From Gallaecimonas xiamenensis 3-C-1 (GTDB lineage Bacteria; Pseudomonadota; Gammaproteobacteria; Enterobacterales; Gallaecimonadaceae): 64,000 bases of DNA. The stretch covers positions 44,982-108,981 of the forward strand of contig NZ_AMRI01000014.1 in assembly GCF_000299915.1 (NCBI RefSeq), given 5' to 3'. Below are positions 9,607 to 18,794 of the stretch, one piece after another. The position numbers were made by a program, and so were the translations under genes. Each line of letters begins with the position of its first letter. Position 1 is the stretch's first letter. The notes under the pieces were generated by a model. That model did no database searches, had not been told where the DNA came from, and saw only the letters and a list, made by a program, of their open reading frames with translations.

Positions 9607-10203
9607 TTACAACTGAACCCCTGAGAAAGACATGAAACCCAGTGCCATCAGGCCGGCAGTGATGAAGACACTGCCCAGGCCGCGCACGCCTTCAGGCATG
9701 TCGGCATACTTGAGTTTCTCGCGGATACCGGCCAGCAGCACGATAGCCAGGGCCCAACCCACACCAGAACCGAAACCGAACACCACGGACTCGCCGAAGG
9801 TGTACTCGCGCAGGGCCATGAAGGACACGGCACCGAAGATGGCGCAGTTTACGGTGATGAGCGGCAGGAAGATGCCCAGGGCGTTGTAAAGCGCAGGGAC
9901 ATACTTATCCAGGACCATTTCCAGGATCTGCACCAGGGCGGCGATAACGCCGATCCAGGTGATGAAGCTCAGGAAGCTCAGATCCATGCCTTTGACCAGG
10001 GCATCGGGAGCCAGGATGTAATGGGTAACCAGTTGGTTAACGGGTACGGAGATGGTCAGTACCACGATAACGGCAATACCCAGGCCCAGGGCGGTGGAGA
10101 TCTTCTTGGACACGGCCAGGAAGGTACACATGCCCAGGAAGAAGGACAGCGCCATGTTCTCGATGAAAATGGAGCGAACCAGAAGGCTGATGTAATGTTC
10201 CAC
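9607..10203 (-). CDS. nqrE: Na+-NQR subunit E
   Basis: 198 residues with six predicted membrane helices, homologous to NqrD with inverted topology. Its two conserved half-membrane cysteines, in GMCTFLAV and VNCAIFGA, are among those that hold the intramembrane iron centre between NqrD and NqrE. It starts five bases after the nqrD stop codon. Confidence 0.97.
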   Translation of the reverse strand: MEHYISLLVRSIFIENMALSFFLGMCTFLAVSKKISTALGLGIAVIVVLTISVPVNQLVTHYILAPDALVKGMDLSFLSFITWIGVIAALVQILEMVLDKYVPALYNALGIFLPLITVNCAIFGAVSFMALREYTFGESVVFGFGSGVGWALAIVLLAGIREKLKYADMPEGVRGLGSVFITAGLMALGFMSFSGVQL

Positions 10204-10208
10204 GGCGA

Positions 10209-10841
10209 TTACTCCTTAGGCTCTACTTGCTCAGGGCGGAAGGTACGCAGTACCCAGATCAGGCCGCCGATGATAAAGAAGGCGCTGGGGGGCAACAGCA
10301 GCAGGCCGTTGGCTTCGTACCAGCCACCGTTCTTGATGAGCGGCAGTACTTCGAAGCCGAACAGGGTGCCGGAACCAAGCAGCTCGCGGATAAAGCCAAC
10401 GGTCATCAGCAGAGCGCCGTAGCCCAGGCCGTTACCTATACCGTCCAGGAAGGACATCAACGGCGGGCTCTTCATGGCGTAGGCTTCGGCACGGCCCATC
10501 ACGATACAGTTGGTGATGATAAGGCCGACGAACACCGACAGCTCCTTGGAGAGCTCATAGGCGTAGGCACGCAGGATCTGGTCAACCACGATAACCAAGG
10601 ACGCGATGATGGCCATCTGCACGATGATCCGCACGCTGTTGGGGATGTGGTTACGGATCAGCGAGATGAACAGGTTGGAAAAGCCGGTTACCAGAGTCAA
10701 TGCCAGGGACATGACGAAGGCTTTGTCCATACGGCCGGTTACCGCCAGCGCCGAACAGATACCCAGCACCTGAAGGGCGATGGGGTTGTTGGCGAGGATG
10801 GGGCCCAGCAGGACTTTCTTCATTTCTTTGCTGTTAGCCAT
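10209..10841 (-). CDS. nqrD: Na+-NQR subunit D
   Basis: 210 residues with six membrane helices. The paired cysteines in [10 protein letters not shown] and [12 protein letters not shown] match the iron ligands known in the Vibrio cholerae enzyme. The start overlaps the nqrC stop by 8 bp, suggesting translational coupling within the operon. Confidence 0.97.
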   Translation of the reverse strand: MANSKEMKKVLLGPILANNPIALQVLGICSALAVTGRMDKAFVMSLALTLVTGFSNLFISLIRNHIPNSVRIIVQMAIIASLVIVVDQILRAYAYELSKELSVFVGLIITNCIVMGRAEAYAMKSPPLMSFLDGIGNGLGYGALLMTVGFIRELLGSGTLFGFEVLPLIKNGGWYEANGLLLLPPSAFFIIGGLIWVLRTFRPEQVEPKE

Positions 10842-11622
10842 TGTTAGCTTCTCCGTTACGGACCTTGGTCAGGTAAGGGCCAAAGCCGTTCTCACCCATC
10901 CAGTAGGTAAAGGTGTGCTGTACACCGTTACTGGTCAGAGTAGCGCCGGACAGGGCGTCGATCTGGTGGTCACCGGAGGCACCGCCTTTGACCACCTGGA
11001 TGGCCGGCTTGCCGTCAGCAGCGAACAGTTCCTTGCCCTTCCACTTGCCACGCCAGGTGGGGTTTTCCACTTCGCCGCCCAGTCCAGGGGTTTCACCCTG
11101 CTCGTAGTAGGTCAGGCCGGAAACGGTGTTGCCGTCGGGCTGAACCGCCACGAAGGCGTACATCATGGACCACAGGCCATAGCCGTGAACCGGCAGCACC
11201 ACAGAAGTCACGGTGCCACTATCGTCCTTGGCCAGGTAAACGGAGGCAAAGTTGGAGCGACGTTTGATGGAGGCAACGTCTTCACCGGCCGGGATCTCGG
11301 TATTGAACTTGGGATCCTTGGAGGCTTTGCGCTGGTCGAAGGTGTCGGCTTTCTTGCCGTCGACTTCTTCCACGTAGTTGCCGGTGGCCAGCTCAACGAT
11401 GCGAGGCTCGATATGCTGGGCATAGGCCTCACGGATATCCTTGGCGCTCATACCGGCCTTGTACAGGCCAGCGGCGTCCAGGATGTTGCGTTGCTTGTCC
11501 AGCTGCTTGTTCTGCTGCTGGGTCGGCTTGAGGGCCACGGCGGCACCGGATACCACCACGGAACAAACCAGGCTGATGGCCAGAACCACGCCTATGGTCT
11601 TGCCGATGCTTTCATTAGACAT
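10834..11622 (-). CDS. nqrC: Na+-NQR subunit C
   Basis: 262 residues with the start set at 11622, where GGAGG lies upstream and the product begins [11 protein letters not shown]; 16 further open codons upstream are not family-like. One N-terminal membrane helix anchors a periplasmic domain that carries covalent FMN on the threonine of SGATLTSNG (Thr228), the target of ApbE. The gene overlaps the nqrB 3' end by 8 bp. Confidence 0.96.
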   Translation of the reverse strand: MSNESIGKTIGVVLAISLVCSVVVSGAAVALKPTQQQNKQLDKQRNILDAAGLYKAGMSAKDIREAYAQHIEPRIVELATGNYVEEVDGKKADTFDQRKASKDPKFNTEIPAGEDVASIKRRSNFASVYLAKDDSGTVTSVVLPVHGYGLWSMMYAFVAVQPDGNTVSGLTYYEQGETPGLGGEVENPTWRGKWKGKELFAADGKPAIQVVKGGASGDHQIDALSGATLTSNGVQHTFTYWMGENGFGPYLTKVRNGEANNG

Positions 11623-12817
11623 TGCGCGCGAGCCTCCGCTTGATGTTGGCCTGAACGACAAAGTGGTCAAACAGCGGCGCGAAGAGGTTGGCGAACAGGA
11701 TGGCCAGCATCATGCCCTCGGGGAAAGCCGGGTTAACCACACGGATAAGAACCACCATGACACCGATGAGGATGCCGTAGGCCCACTTACCCTTGTCAGT
11801 GAAGGAAGCAGAGACAGGATCGGTCGCCATGAACATCATGCCGAAGGCAAAGCCACCAAGCACCAAGTGCCAGTACCAGGGCATGGCGAACATGCTGTTG
11901 GTGTCGGAACCGATCTGGTTGAACAGGGTTGCCGTTGCGGCCATGCCCACCAGGGTACCCAGCACGATGCGCCAGGAGGCGATGCGCAGGAAGATGATGG
12001 CCAGGCCGCCGATCAGGATGGCCAGGGTGGAGGTTTCACCCATGGAACCTTGGATGTTGCCGTAGAAGGCATCCCACCAGGCGGCGTTCATGGCGTAGTC
12101 CAGCTGGCCGGCAGCAGCCTGGCTCAGTTGGGTCGCGCCGGAGAAACCGTCAACGGCGGTCCAGACGGTGTCGCCAGACATGAAGGCCGGGTAGGCGAAG
12201 AACAGGAAGGCACGACCCGCCAGGGCCGGGTTCAGGAAGTTACGACCAGTGCCGCCGAAGATCTCCTTGGCCATCACCACACCAAAGGTGATACCCAGGG
12301 CAGCTTGCCACAGGGGAATGGTGGGGGGCAGGATCAGGGCAAACAGGATGGAGGTAACGAAGAAGCCTTCGTTGACTTCGTGCTTGCGGATAGAGGCAAA
12401 CAGCACTTCCCAGAAGCCGCCCACCACGAACACAGTGGCATAAACGGGCAGGAAGAAGCAGGCGCCGTACCACATCATGCTGGCCCAGCCGGAGTTGGCA
12501 CTCAGTTCACCGCCCAGGGCGTGGAACAGGCCTACCTGCCAGATGTCAGCCAGTTGGGCACCGGCAGCCAGCGCTTGCTGGGCCTGGTGACCGATGTTGT
12601 ACATGCCGTAGAACATGGCCGGGAACACGGACATCCACACCAGGATCATGATGCGCTTCAGGTCGATAGCGTCACGAACGTGGGTTTGGCCACGGGTTAC
12701 CTTGCCGGGGGTGTAGAGTACGGTGGCCACGGCTTCATAGAGCGCATACCACTTCTCGTACTTGCCGCCCTTTTCGAATTGCGGCTCGATTTTCTCGATG
12801 AAGTTCTTCAGGCCCAT
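11615..12817 (-). CDS. nqrB: Na+-NQR subunit B
   Basis: 400 residues, the largest membrane subunit, with about ten helices and the sodium path. The covalent-FMN motif DGFSGATQL is present with Thr229 as acceptor. The riboflavin-binding and quinone-facing regions look intact, for example [20 protein letters not shown]. The start at 12817 follows AAGGAAGG; the frame is open 11 codons further, which I reject for lack of a ribosome site. It lies two bases after nqrA. Confidence 0.97.
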   Translation of the reverse strand: MGLKNFIEKIEPQFEKGGKYEKWYALYEAVATVLYTPGKVTRGQTHVRDAIDLKRIMILVWMSVFPAMFYGMYNIGHQAQQALAAGAQLADIWQVGLFHALGGELSANSGWASMMWYGACFFLPVYATVFVVGGFWEVLFASIRKHEVNEGFFVTSILFALILPPTIPLWQAALGITFGVVMAKEIFGGTGRNFLNPALAGRAFLFFAYPAFMSGDTVWTAVDGFSGATQLSQAAAGQLDYAMNAAWWDAFYGNIQGSMGETSTLAILIGGLAIIFLRIASWRIVLGTLVGMAATATLFNQIGSDTNSMFAMPWYWHLVLGGFAFGMMFMATDPVSASFTDKGKWAYGILIGVMVVLIRVVNPAFPEGMMLAILFANLFAPLFDHFVVQANIKRRLARNV

Positions 12818-12819
12818 GA

Positions 12820-14157
12820 TTAACCTTCCTTCTCGATTTTGGTCAGGCAAGCACGCAGGGCAGAGCCGTAGTCGTATTTACCCGGACAAACAAAGGTACA
12901 GAGCGCCAGATCTTCTTCATCCAGTTCGAGGATGCCCAGTTGTTGCGCACTGTCGGTATCACCGGACAGGATGTCGCGCAGCAGCAGGGTCGGCAGGATA
13001 TCCAGCGGCATCACGCGCTCATAGTTGCCGATTGGCACCATGGCACGGGAAGAACCGTTGGTGGTGGTGCTCATGCCGAACAGCTTCTTGCCAAAGTGGC
13101 CAAGATAGGCACGGGTCACGGAGAACTTGTCGGAGCCCGGAGTAGCCCAGCCCAGGAACGCCTTGTCACGACCTTCGGACAGCACGCTGACCTGAACGTG
13201 ATAACGACCCAGGTAGGCGTGGGGGCCAGCGGCCACGGAGCCGGACAGGACGGAACCGGATACCACACGGTTTTCGCCTTCGTGCAGCTCACCCGCTACC
13301 AGCTCGGCCAGGTTAGCACCCAGTTGGGTACGGACCAGGCGCGGCTTTTTAACGCTGGGGCCAGCCAGGGCAACGACGCGGCTGCTGTCCAGCTTACCTT
13401 CTACGAACAGCTTGCCGATGGCGATCACGTCCTGGTAACCCAGGTGCCAGGCAACGCGGCTAGAAGAAGCGCCATACAGCTTGTGGATTTGGGTACCGAC
13501 CAGGCCAGCAGGGTGCGGGCCAGTCACGTCTTCCAAAGTCACCTTGGGCGCCTGTGCCTTGATGTCGCTGTTAGCGGCTTTGGACACATACACCTTGCCT
13601 TCGCTCAGCACAGACAGCACGGCCAGGCCGTTATTGAAAGCGTCTTGCTGCTCTTTGATGACAACGGCCGGATCAGCTGCCAGGGGATTGGTATCCAAGG
13701 CAGAAACGAAGATGGCGGCAGTGGTGCTGTCGATGGCGGGGATTTTGGAGTAGGGACGGGTACGCAGGGCGGTCCAGAGACCGGACTCTACCAGTTGGTC
13801 CACCACCAGTTGGCGGTCGAGGCTGGCCAGTTTACCGGCGTCGAAAGCTTGGAAGCTGACTTCGTCATTGCCATCGAGTTCGATGACAACAGACTGCAGC
13901 ACACGCTTTTCGCCACGGTTGATGGCCACCACCTTGCCGGCGGCGGGGGCAGTGAATTTCACGCCCGGGTTCTTTTTATCATCGAAAATGATCTGGCCTT
14001 TCTTGACAAGATCACCTTCCCGGACGTGCATGGTCGGCCGCATGCCGATGTACTCTTCGCCCAGGACGGCAACTGTCTTGATGGCTGGACCATCGTGGAT
14101 CACTTGCTCAGGCGCTCCGCTGATAGGAACGTCCAGTCCTTTCTTGATGGTAATCAT
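12820..14157 (-). CDS. nqrA: Na+-NQR subunit A
   Basis: 445 residues, the first gene of the operon. It is a cytoplasmic-face subunit implicated in ubiquinone interaction. The start at 14157 gives [14 protein letters not shown], the conserved NqrA N terminus, although the Shine-Dalgarno is weak. The sequence has the expected biotin-lipoyl-like segment [17 protein letters not shown] early on and the SLBB-type region in the second half. The operon nqrABCDEF-apbE-nqrM is complete and unbroken. Confidence 0.97.
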   Translation of the reverse strand: MITIKKGLDVPISGAPEQVIHDGPAIKTVAVLGEEYIGMRPTMHVREGDLVKKGQIIFDDKKNPGVKFTAPAAGKVVAINRGEKRVLQSVVIELDGNDEVSFQAFDAGKLASLDRQLVVDQLVESGLWTALRTRPYSKIPAIDSTTAAIFVSALDTNPLAADPAVVIKEQQDAFNNGLAVLSVLSEGKVYVSKAANSDIKAQAPKVTLEDVTGPHPAGLVGTQIHKLYGASSSRVAWHLGYQDVIAIGKLFVEGKLDSSRVVALAGPSVKKPRLVRTQLGANLAELVAGELHEGENRVVSGSVLSGSVAAGPHAYLGRYHVQVSVLSEGRDKAFLGWATPGSDKFSVTRAYLGHFGKKLFGMSTTTNGSSRAMVPIGNYERVMPLDILPTLLLRDILSGDTDSAQQLGILELDEEDLALCTFVCPGKYDYGSALRACLTKIEKEG

Positions 14158-14248
14158 ACGCACTTTGCACAACAGTTAAGGGAATTCTGTAGGCTGACCG
14201 CCACCCCGACTGTCGCGACTCATCAAGGCGGCGAAAAAGCGTTGTGTG

Positions 14249-14266
14249 CCGGAGTCATAACTCCGG
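14249..14266 (-). promoter_or_regulatory. Stem-loop in the nqr leader
   Basis: A perfect 7-bp inverted repeat, CCGGAGT and ACTCCGG around a 4-nt loop, lies about 90 bp upstream of nqrA and downstream of a likely promoter. No plus-strand gene ends here that would need a terminator. It could be an operator or an RNA structure in the leader. Its function is unknown. Confidence 0.45.
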
Positions 14267-14283
14267 TCTTTTACAAGCGGCGT

Positions 14284-14292
14284 ATTTTAGCA
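14284..14292 (-). promoter_or_regulatory. Extended -10 element, likely nqr promoter
   Basis: On the minus strand TGCTAAAAT matches an extended -10 (TGn then TAAAAT) about 130 bp upstream of nqrA. No good -35 is visible 17 bp further, which is tolerated by extended -10 promoters. The call is by inspection only. Confidence 0.45.
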
Positions 14293-14380
14293 CCCCTTCC
14301 CGGACAGTTACCATGGCTATTAAACGCCGCTGGGGAACTTTTCCCGTACAGACTGTCTTCTTGCCACAATTACAAAGGCG

Positions 14381-14404
14381 GCGCATCTGCGCCGCCTTCT
14401 TGCT
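14381..14404 (-). terminator. Probable terminator of bolA
   Basis: AAGGCGGCGCA and TGCGCCGCCTT form a near-perfect GC-rich hairpin between the bolA stop and the nqr promoter. The following T tract is short and interrupted (TTTGTAATTG on the minus strand), so termination may be partial. Confidence 0.5.
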
Positions 14405-14441
14405 TTATTGGCCTTGTCCATCCCTTGTAGAGCAAGGTTTG

Positions 14442-14759
14442 TCAGCCTAAGCGGCTGCCTCCCAAACAGGCTGGAGAGGCCGGTACCTGGCCGTAGTACT
14501 GCTCCCACTCCTCGGGCGTATAAGTATGCAGTGCCAACGCATGGACAGGGCCGGCCAGTTCGTCGGCCAGGATCTGGTTGACGGCCCGGTGGCGGCTGAC
14601 CAGCCGTTGCCCCTCGAACTCACCCGAAACGATCACCACCTTAAAGTGGGTCTCGGCATCCGCCGGCACCGCATGCATATAGGACTCGTTGGTCACCGAC
14701 AGGTGGGCCGGCTGGAAAGCCACATGCAATTTATCCTCGATATGACGCTGGACAGACAT
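14442..14759 (-). CDS. bolA: BolA family protein
   Basis: 105 residues, the same length as E. coli BolA. BolA proteins bind monothiol glutaredoxins and act in iron-sulfur trafficking and in morphology and stress control. Conserved stretches include the N-terminal IEDKL, NESYMH, THFKVVIVS, the RHRAV segment and HALALHTYTPEEW near the end, with the invariant His in ALALHTY. It has its own ribosome site region and lies between an AlkB-like gene and nqrA, both on the same strand. Confidence 0.93.
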   Translation of the reverse strand: MSVQRHIEDKLHVAFQPAHLSVTNESYMHAVPADAETHFKVVIVSGEFEGQRLVSRHRAVNQILADELAGPVHALALHTYTPEEWEQYYGQVPASPACLGGSRLG

Positions 14760-14800
14760 AGGTTTGGCTCCTTGTTGCTGGGGGATGGCTTTCTACGCCT

Positions 14801-15457
14801 TCAGGCCCGCTCACGCAAGGCCTTGACCTGACGAAAGGTCAAACTGATGCGCCCGCCGGTAACCCGGGCGCGGTTGGGCAGGCCATGTTGCCAGCCCTGC
14901 TGCAGCCCTGGGCCCATCAGCAGCAGGCTACCGCTGGGCAAGGCTACTTTGAAGGAGGCCCCAGGCCCCCTCGGCCTGAAGGCCAGATCCCGCTGGGCCC
15001 CCAGGCTAATCATGGCGATCACCGGCCCCAGTTCCGGCTCATCGTCGCTGTGCCAGCCCATATGATCTTTACCGTCACGGTAGTAGTTGGCCAGCACCGA
15101 ATTGAAGGGCTGTTTGAAAAAAGCCGACAATTGCTGTGCCAATCCCTGCAATAGCGGGTGCCAGGGCGCCGGTGCAAAGGGCCGGGAAGAATAAGTATAG
15201 TGAGCCTCAGGATCCCCGACCCAAGCCTGCATGCGCGGAATGGGGTGGCTCTTGCCGAAGACGGTGAGCTCAGGCTGGGTCCAGTTGAGCTGCTCCTTGA
15301 GCTGGCCGTACAGGCACTCGGCCTCGGCCTGGTCCAGCACCGCCGGCCACAGGGCAAGCTGGTCGGGGGCAAGGCACTGCTGAACGCTGCGGCCCAATGT
15401 GTCAAAATGCAACTTTATATTTGCTGGAAGCTGGCCGTGCCCGCCTTGACCCATCAT
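14801..15457 (-). CDS. AlkB-like 2-oxoglutarate/Fe(II) dioxygenase
   Basis: About 218 residues. It belongs to the family that oxidatively removes alkyl groups from nucleic-acid bases. Motifs: NYYRDGKDHMGWHSDDE supplies the HxD iron ligands, a distal His lies in GWQHGLP, and the 2-oxoglutarate arginine lies in RARVTGGRISLTFR. The frame is open to 15679, but upstream codons are not family-like and lie in rlmG. AAGGG precedes ATG codons at 15460 and 15457, which I prefer. This start overlaps the divergent rlmG start by about 20 bp. Length and motifs resemble the AlkB2/ALKBH2-like branch of gammaproteobacteria. Confidence 0.85.
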   Translation of the reverse strand: MMGQGGHGQLPANIKLHFDTLGRSVQQCLAPDQLALWPAVLDQAEAECLYGQLKEQLNWTQPELTVFGKSHPIPRMQAWVGDPEAHYTYSSRPFAPAPWHPLLQGLAQQLSAFFKQPFNSVLANYYRDGKDHMGWHSDDEPELGPVIAMISLGAQRDLAFRPRGPGASFKVALPSGSLLLMGPGLQQGWQHGLPNRARVTGGRISLTFRQVKALRERA

Positions 15458-16555
15458 CTTTCCCTTCTCGAGCGCTACCCTCCCAACCCCCAGGATGACC
15501 TCCAGGCCTGGGACAGCGCCGACGAATACCTGTTGCAAAGCCTGGTGGCAAGCCAGTTGGACCCACAGCGCCCTATTCTGGTGCTGGGAGATCAATTCGG
15601 CGCCCTTAGCTGCGCCCTGGCCGGTAGCCATGTTAGCGTGGTTAACGACTCCTACGTTAGCCACAAGGCAATAGAACACAACCTGAACCGCCAGGGTCTG
15701 GCCCAGGTGCAGCTGCTAAGCCCTCTGGATGACTGGCCCCAGCAACCGCAACTGGTATTGGGGCGCCTGCCTAAACAGCTGTCCATGCTGGAGTTTTATC
15801 TCGCCAAGCTTAAACCACTACTGGCACCTGACAGCCTGGTGTTCTTTGCCGGCCGCGACCGGGATATTCCCGAGCGGGCCGAAGCCCTGCTCAGTCGCTA
15901 TCTTGGCCCCACCGACCGCCTGCTGGGCTGGAAAAAAGCCAGAGCCTTTGTCAGCCGCAGTGACGGCAAGGCTCCCCTGCCCCAGCCGGCCCCCCTGAGT
16001 TGGCCTCTGGAAGGCACGGACTACCAGTTGGTCAATCATGCCAATGTGTTTTCCCGCCAGAGCCTGGATATTGGCGCCCGGCTGCTGTTGGCCAACCTGC
16101 CACAAGGCCGTTTTGACCGGGTGATCGACCTGGGCTGTGGTAATGGCGTGCTGGCACTGATGATGGCCAGCCAATACCCCGAAGCCCGTTATCAACTGGT
16201 GGATGAATCCTACCTGGCAGTGGCATCGGCCAAGGCCAATATGGCGGGCAATCTGCCGACGGTTGCGGCAGACTTTATCGCCAACAACTGCCTGGATGGC
16301 TTCGAGCGGGCTAGCGCCGATCTGGTGCTTTGCAACCCGCCTTTCCACCAGCAACAGGTGGTCACTGACCATATCGCCTGGCAGATGTTCAAAGACGCCT
16401 TCAAGGTACTGCGCCAAGGCGGCCAGCTGTGGATCGTCGGTAACCGCCACCTGGGGTATCAGATCAAGCTCAGCAAGCTGTTCGGGGGCTGCCAGGTGGT
16501 CGCCACCGATCGCAAGTTCATCGTACTTAAAGCAATAAAAAGGAGAACCTCATGA
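15437..16555 (+). CDS. rlmG: 23S rRNA (guanine-1835-N2)-methyltransferase RlmG
   Basis: About 372 residues. It methylates N2 of G1835 in 23S rRNA. The N-terminal pseudo-methyltransferase domain opens with LQAWDSADEYLL, as in E. coli RlmG. The catalytic domain has DLGCGNGVLALM (SAM motif I), VDESYLAVASA and the NPPF signature in LCNPPFHQQ. A GTG at 15437 with GGAAG six bases upstream aligns with the E. coli start; an ATG at 15407 lacks a ribosome site. Its stop overlaps the yajG start (ATGA). Confidence 0.9.
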   Translation: MPALTHHLSLLERYPPNPQDDLQAWDSADEYLLQSLVASQLDPQRPILVLGDQFGALSCALAGSHVSVVNDSYVSHKAIEHNLNRQGLAQVQLLSPLDDWPQQPQLVLGRLPKQLSMLEFYLAKLKPLLAPDSLVFFAGRDRDIPERAEALLSRYLGPTDRLLGWKKARAFVSRSDGKAPLPQPAPLSWPLEGTDYQLVNHANVFSRQSLDIGARLLLANLPQGRFDRVIDLGCGNGVLALMMASQYPEARYQLVDESYLAVASAKANMAGNLPTVAADFIANNCLDGFERASADLVLCNPPFHQQQVVTDHIAWQMFKDAFKVLRQGGQLWIVGNRHLGYQIKLSKLFGGCQVVATDRKFIVLKAIKRRTS

Positions 16556-17088
16556 GAGCCCTGCTTTTGGCCCTGCTGCTGCTCGGTGGCTGCGCCAGCC
16601 TGCCCCAAACCAGTTGGTTGGACCCTGCCGCACCGGCCGTCACCCAGGCCAGTAGCCTGATCCCGGTGCGTTTTGACTTCCAGGACAACAGAACGGACAA
16701 CGCCGTTTTGCATCTGGCCAAGGCCGCCATTGCCAGCGATCCTGGCCTGGCTCAGCGCCTTAGCCAACGCCTGCGAGAAGGCCTGAGCGCCAAAGGCTAC
16801 GCCATTACCCCGGCCACCGGTGCCCGCCTGTCTGTGCGCTTGCTGACCTTGCAAGCCGTGGTGGATGAAGGCCTGGCCAGCCACAGCAGCCAACAGAAGG
16901 TCGTGATGGAAGTCTATGCCGAGCGAGACGGCCACACTCTGACCAAGCGTTTTACCAGCACAGGTGCCTTCGAAGCGCCCTTGGGGCCTGACCTGGGCCG
17001 CCTGGAAGGGGAACTGAACCGCCTGCTGGAACAGACCATGACCAGCCTGGTCAACGATCCCCAGTTGACCCAGATGTTCCAGGGCTGA
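16552..17088 (+). CDS. yajG: YajG-family lipoprotein
   Basis: 178 residues with a lipoprotein signal ending LLLLGGC (Cys14). The rest resembles the YajG family of uncharacterised outer-membrane lipoproteins: an early VRFDFQDNRTDN strand, then the SQRLREGLSAKGY segment and an alternating strand pattern. AGGAG precedes the ATG, which overlaps the rlmG stop codon, so it is probably coupled to rlmG. No enzymatic motif is seen. Confidence 0.82.
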   Translation: MRALLLALLLLGGCASLPQTSWLDPAAPAVTQASSLIPVRFDFQDNRTDNAVLHLAKAAIASDPGLAQRLSQRLREGLSAKGYAITPATGARLSVRLLTLQAVVDEGLASHSSQQKVVMEVYAERDGHTLTKRFTSTGAFEAPLGPDLGRLEGELNRLLEQTMTSLVNDPQLTQMFQG

Positions 17089-17125
17089 ACTACACTGGCA
17101 ACAGGACCCCTTGCACTGGAATGCT

Positions 17126-18100
17126 ATGGTTGCTGTCGCCCTGCTGTTCGATCCCAATGGTTTTCAGGAAGAGGCCACCGTCAAAGCCAACTGGTTAGCC
17201 CGTTGGCCCCAGGGCCAAGGCAAAAGAAAGGGCCCCTTCCTGTTACTGGCCAGCCAGGCCAGCCTGTTCACACCTAGCCCACAAGGGCCGGCGCTACTGC
17301 TGGGTGAGCCCCTGGCCGGACCCGATATCGGCGCCCTGCTCAAGACCCCTCTGGTTACCCTGCCCCATTGCCAGGGGCATTTCGCTCTGTTGGCGCCGGT
17401 GGGCAACCACTACCTGGCAGCCGGGGATCGCCTGGGACTGGTCCCGCTCTACAAGCGCGATTGGCATCACAGCTGGCTGATCAGCTCCGACCCCGGCTTC
17501 CTGGCGGCCTTTCCCGGCCTGACCCTGGACCCCGAATCCCTATTCGATTGGTTAAGCCTGGGTGCGCCTTTGGAACAACACAGCCTGTACCGGGAACTGT
17601 TGGCCCTGCCATGCCAGCACTATTGGCTAGATGGCCGGCTCTATCCCTACCAGCACAAAGCTGCCCCCAAACCGGCTGATCCCAGGCCGGTATTGGACTG
17701 GCATTGGCAAGCCGAAGCCCAGCCCCAATTGCCGGAGCCCAACCCCAAGCTGGCCCGCTGGTTACTGGGTGACAGCGACTGGGCCCTGGCCCGGCAACGT
17801 TGGCGCCTGGAGCGCTGGCACCAGGACCAGGCCTTGCAGGCACACCTGTGGCGCTGGCACTGGCAGGACAAGGCCGCCCGCCAGGGCCTAAGCCTGGCCC
17901 AGTGGGCCTTGCCCAGACTGGCCACTTTGCCCAGCGCCATCGACGGCTATCCCAGAGGGCAACGCAGTGGCCCCTGGCCGCTGTTGCGCCAGAGCCTGCT
18001 GGCCGGGCGCCCTGGCCTGGCAGCCCTGTTCAACCCGGAGGAAAGACGTCGGCGCCTTGCCAGAGAACATTGGCTTTTCAAGCCCTTGGCACTAACCTAG
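17126..18100 (+). CDS. Degenerate class-II glutamine amidotransferase-like protein, no synthetase domain
   Basis: About 324 residues. Residues 80-175 resemble the N-terminal amidotransferase domain of asparagine synthases: HFALLAPVGNHYLAAGDRLGLVPLYK corresponds to the GDFA...ARDRLGIKPLYY segment, followed by an SSDPGFLAAFP counterpart of the ASELKAL region, then LDPESLFDWLSLG and LALPCQHYWLDG. The catalytic Cys2 is missing: the product starts MVAVALLFDP. After about 200 the sequence is Trp/Arg/Leu-rich and lacks the ATP-binding SGGxDS of the synthetase. I therefore infer a non-catalytic derivative of unknown role. A TTG at 17111 is an alternative start. Confidence 0.6.
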   Translation: MVAVALLFDPNGFQEEATVKANWLARWPQGQGKRKGPFLLLASQASLFTPSPQGPALLLGEPLAGPDIGALLKTPLVTLPHCQGHFALLAPVGNHYLAAGDRLGLVPLYKRDWHHSWLISSDPGFLAAFPGLTLDPESLFDWLSLGAPLEQHSLYRELLALPCQHYWLDGRLYPYQHKAAPKPADPRPVLDWHWQAEAQPQLPEPNPKLARWLLGDSDWALARQRWRLERWHQDQALQAHLWRWHWQDKAARQGLSLAQWALPRLATLPSAIDGYPRGQRSGPWPLLRQSLLAGRPGLAALFNPEERRRRLAREHWLFKPLALT

Positions 18101-18125
18101 GGTCTTTTACGCGACGGAATTGCCC

Positions 18126-18719
18126 ATGATCCGCTTATTGGCCTCCCTCCTGCTGCTGGCCAGCACCTTGTCCCAGGCCGCCATCAAGACCGACGACCTG
18201 CAGCCGGACAACCTTTTCCCCAGAGTGAAAATGGAAACCAGCCTGGGCACCCTGGTGGTGGAACTGGACCGTACCCGGGCCCCCATTACGGTGGACAATT
18301 TCCTGCGCTACGCCGTGGACGGCCACTACAACGACAGCCTGTTCCACCGTATCATCAAGGACTTCGTGGTGCAGGGGGGCGGCTATGACCTCAAGTTCAA
18401 CGAACGCCCGACCCGTGAGCCCATCTTCAACGAGTCAGGGAACGGTCTTTCCAACAGCCTAGGCACCATCGCCATGGCCCGGGAGGACGCGCCCTACACC
18501 GCCACCAGCCAGTTCTATTTTAATGTCGCCAACAATGACCGCCTCGACCCCTCGCCCCGTCGCTGGGGCTATGCGGTGTTCGGCGAGGTGGTGGAAGGCC
18601 TGGAAGTGCTGGAAGCCATGGCCGCAGTGCCCACGGAGCTCGACGCCAAGACCGGTTTTTCCGACGTGCCCTCGGCCCCTGTGATACTGCGCAAGGTCAC
18701 ACTTTTGCCGCCCCTCTGA
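18126..18719 (+). CDS. Exported cyclophilin-type peptidyl-prolyl isomerase
   Basis: 197 residues. A Sec signal (about 1-18, ending LSQAA) suggests periplasmic action on proline-containing polypeptides. The cyclophilin core is clear: METSLGTLVVELD, then DSLFHRIIKDFVVQGGGYD with the catalytic Arg, TIAMAREDAPYTATSQFYFNV (the AM-R and QFFIN elements) and GYAVFGEVVEGLEVL. The length suits PpiA/PpiB-like proteins with an extension. The start at 18126 is followed by a good signal peptide; the ribosome site is weak. Confidence 0.93.
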   Translation: MIRLLASLLLLASTLSQAAIKTDDLQPDNLFPRVKMETSLGTLVVELDRTRAPITVDNFLRYAVDGHYNDSLFHRIIKDFVVQGGGYDLKFNERPTREPIFNESGNGLSNSLGTIAMAREDAPYTATSQFYFNVANNDRLDPSPRRWGYAVFGEVVEGLEVLEAMAAVPTELDAKTGFSDVPSAPVILRKVTLLPPL

Positions 18720-18760
18720 GGACCAGATTGACGACAGATTAAACAGAGCGTTTCAGGAGC

Positions 18761-18781
18761 GGCAGCCGGGACCTGGCTGCC
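18761..18781 (+). promoter_or_regulatory. Perfect inverted repeat before the 18795 gene
   Basis: GGCAGCC and GGCTGCC flank 7 nt, followed at once by TATACT and then the ATG at 18795. There is no T tract, so it is not a normal terminator. It might be an operator overlapping a promoter or a structured leader. Confidence is low. Confidence 0.3.
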
Positions 18782-18794
18782 TATACTGAGGCAT

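Noticed and set aside
15458..15679. Upstream extension of the AlkB-like protein
   Set aside because: The extra residues lie over the conserved beginning of rlmG and do not resemble the AlkB family; a better ribosome site lies before 15457.
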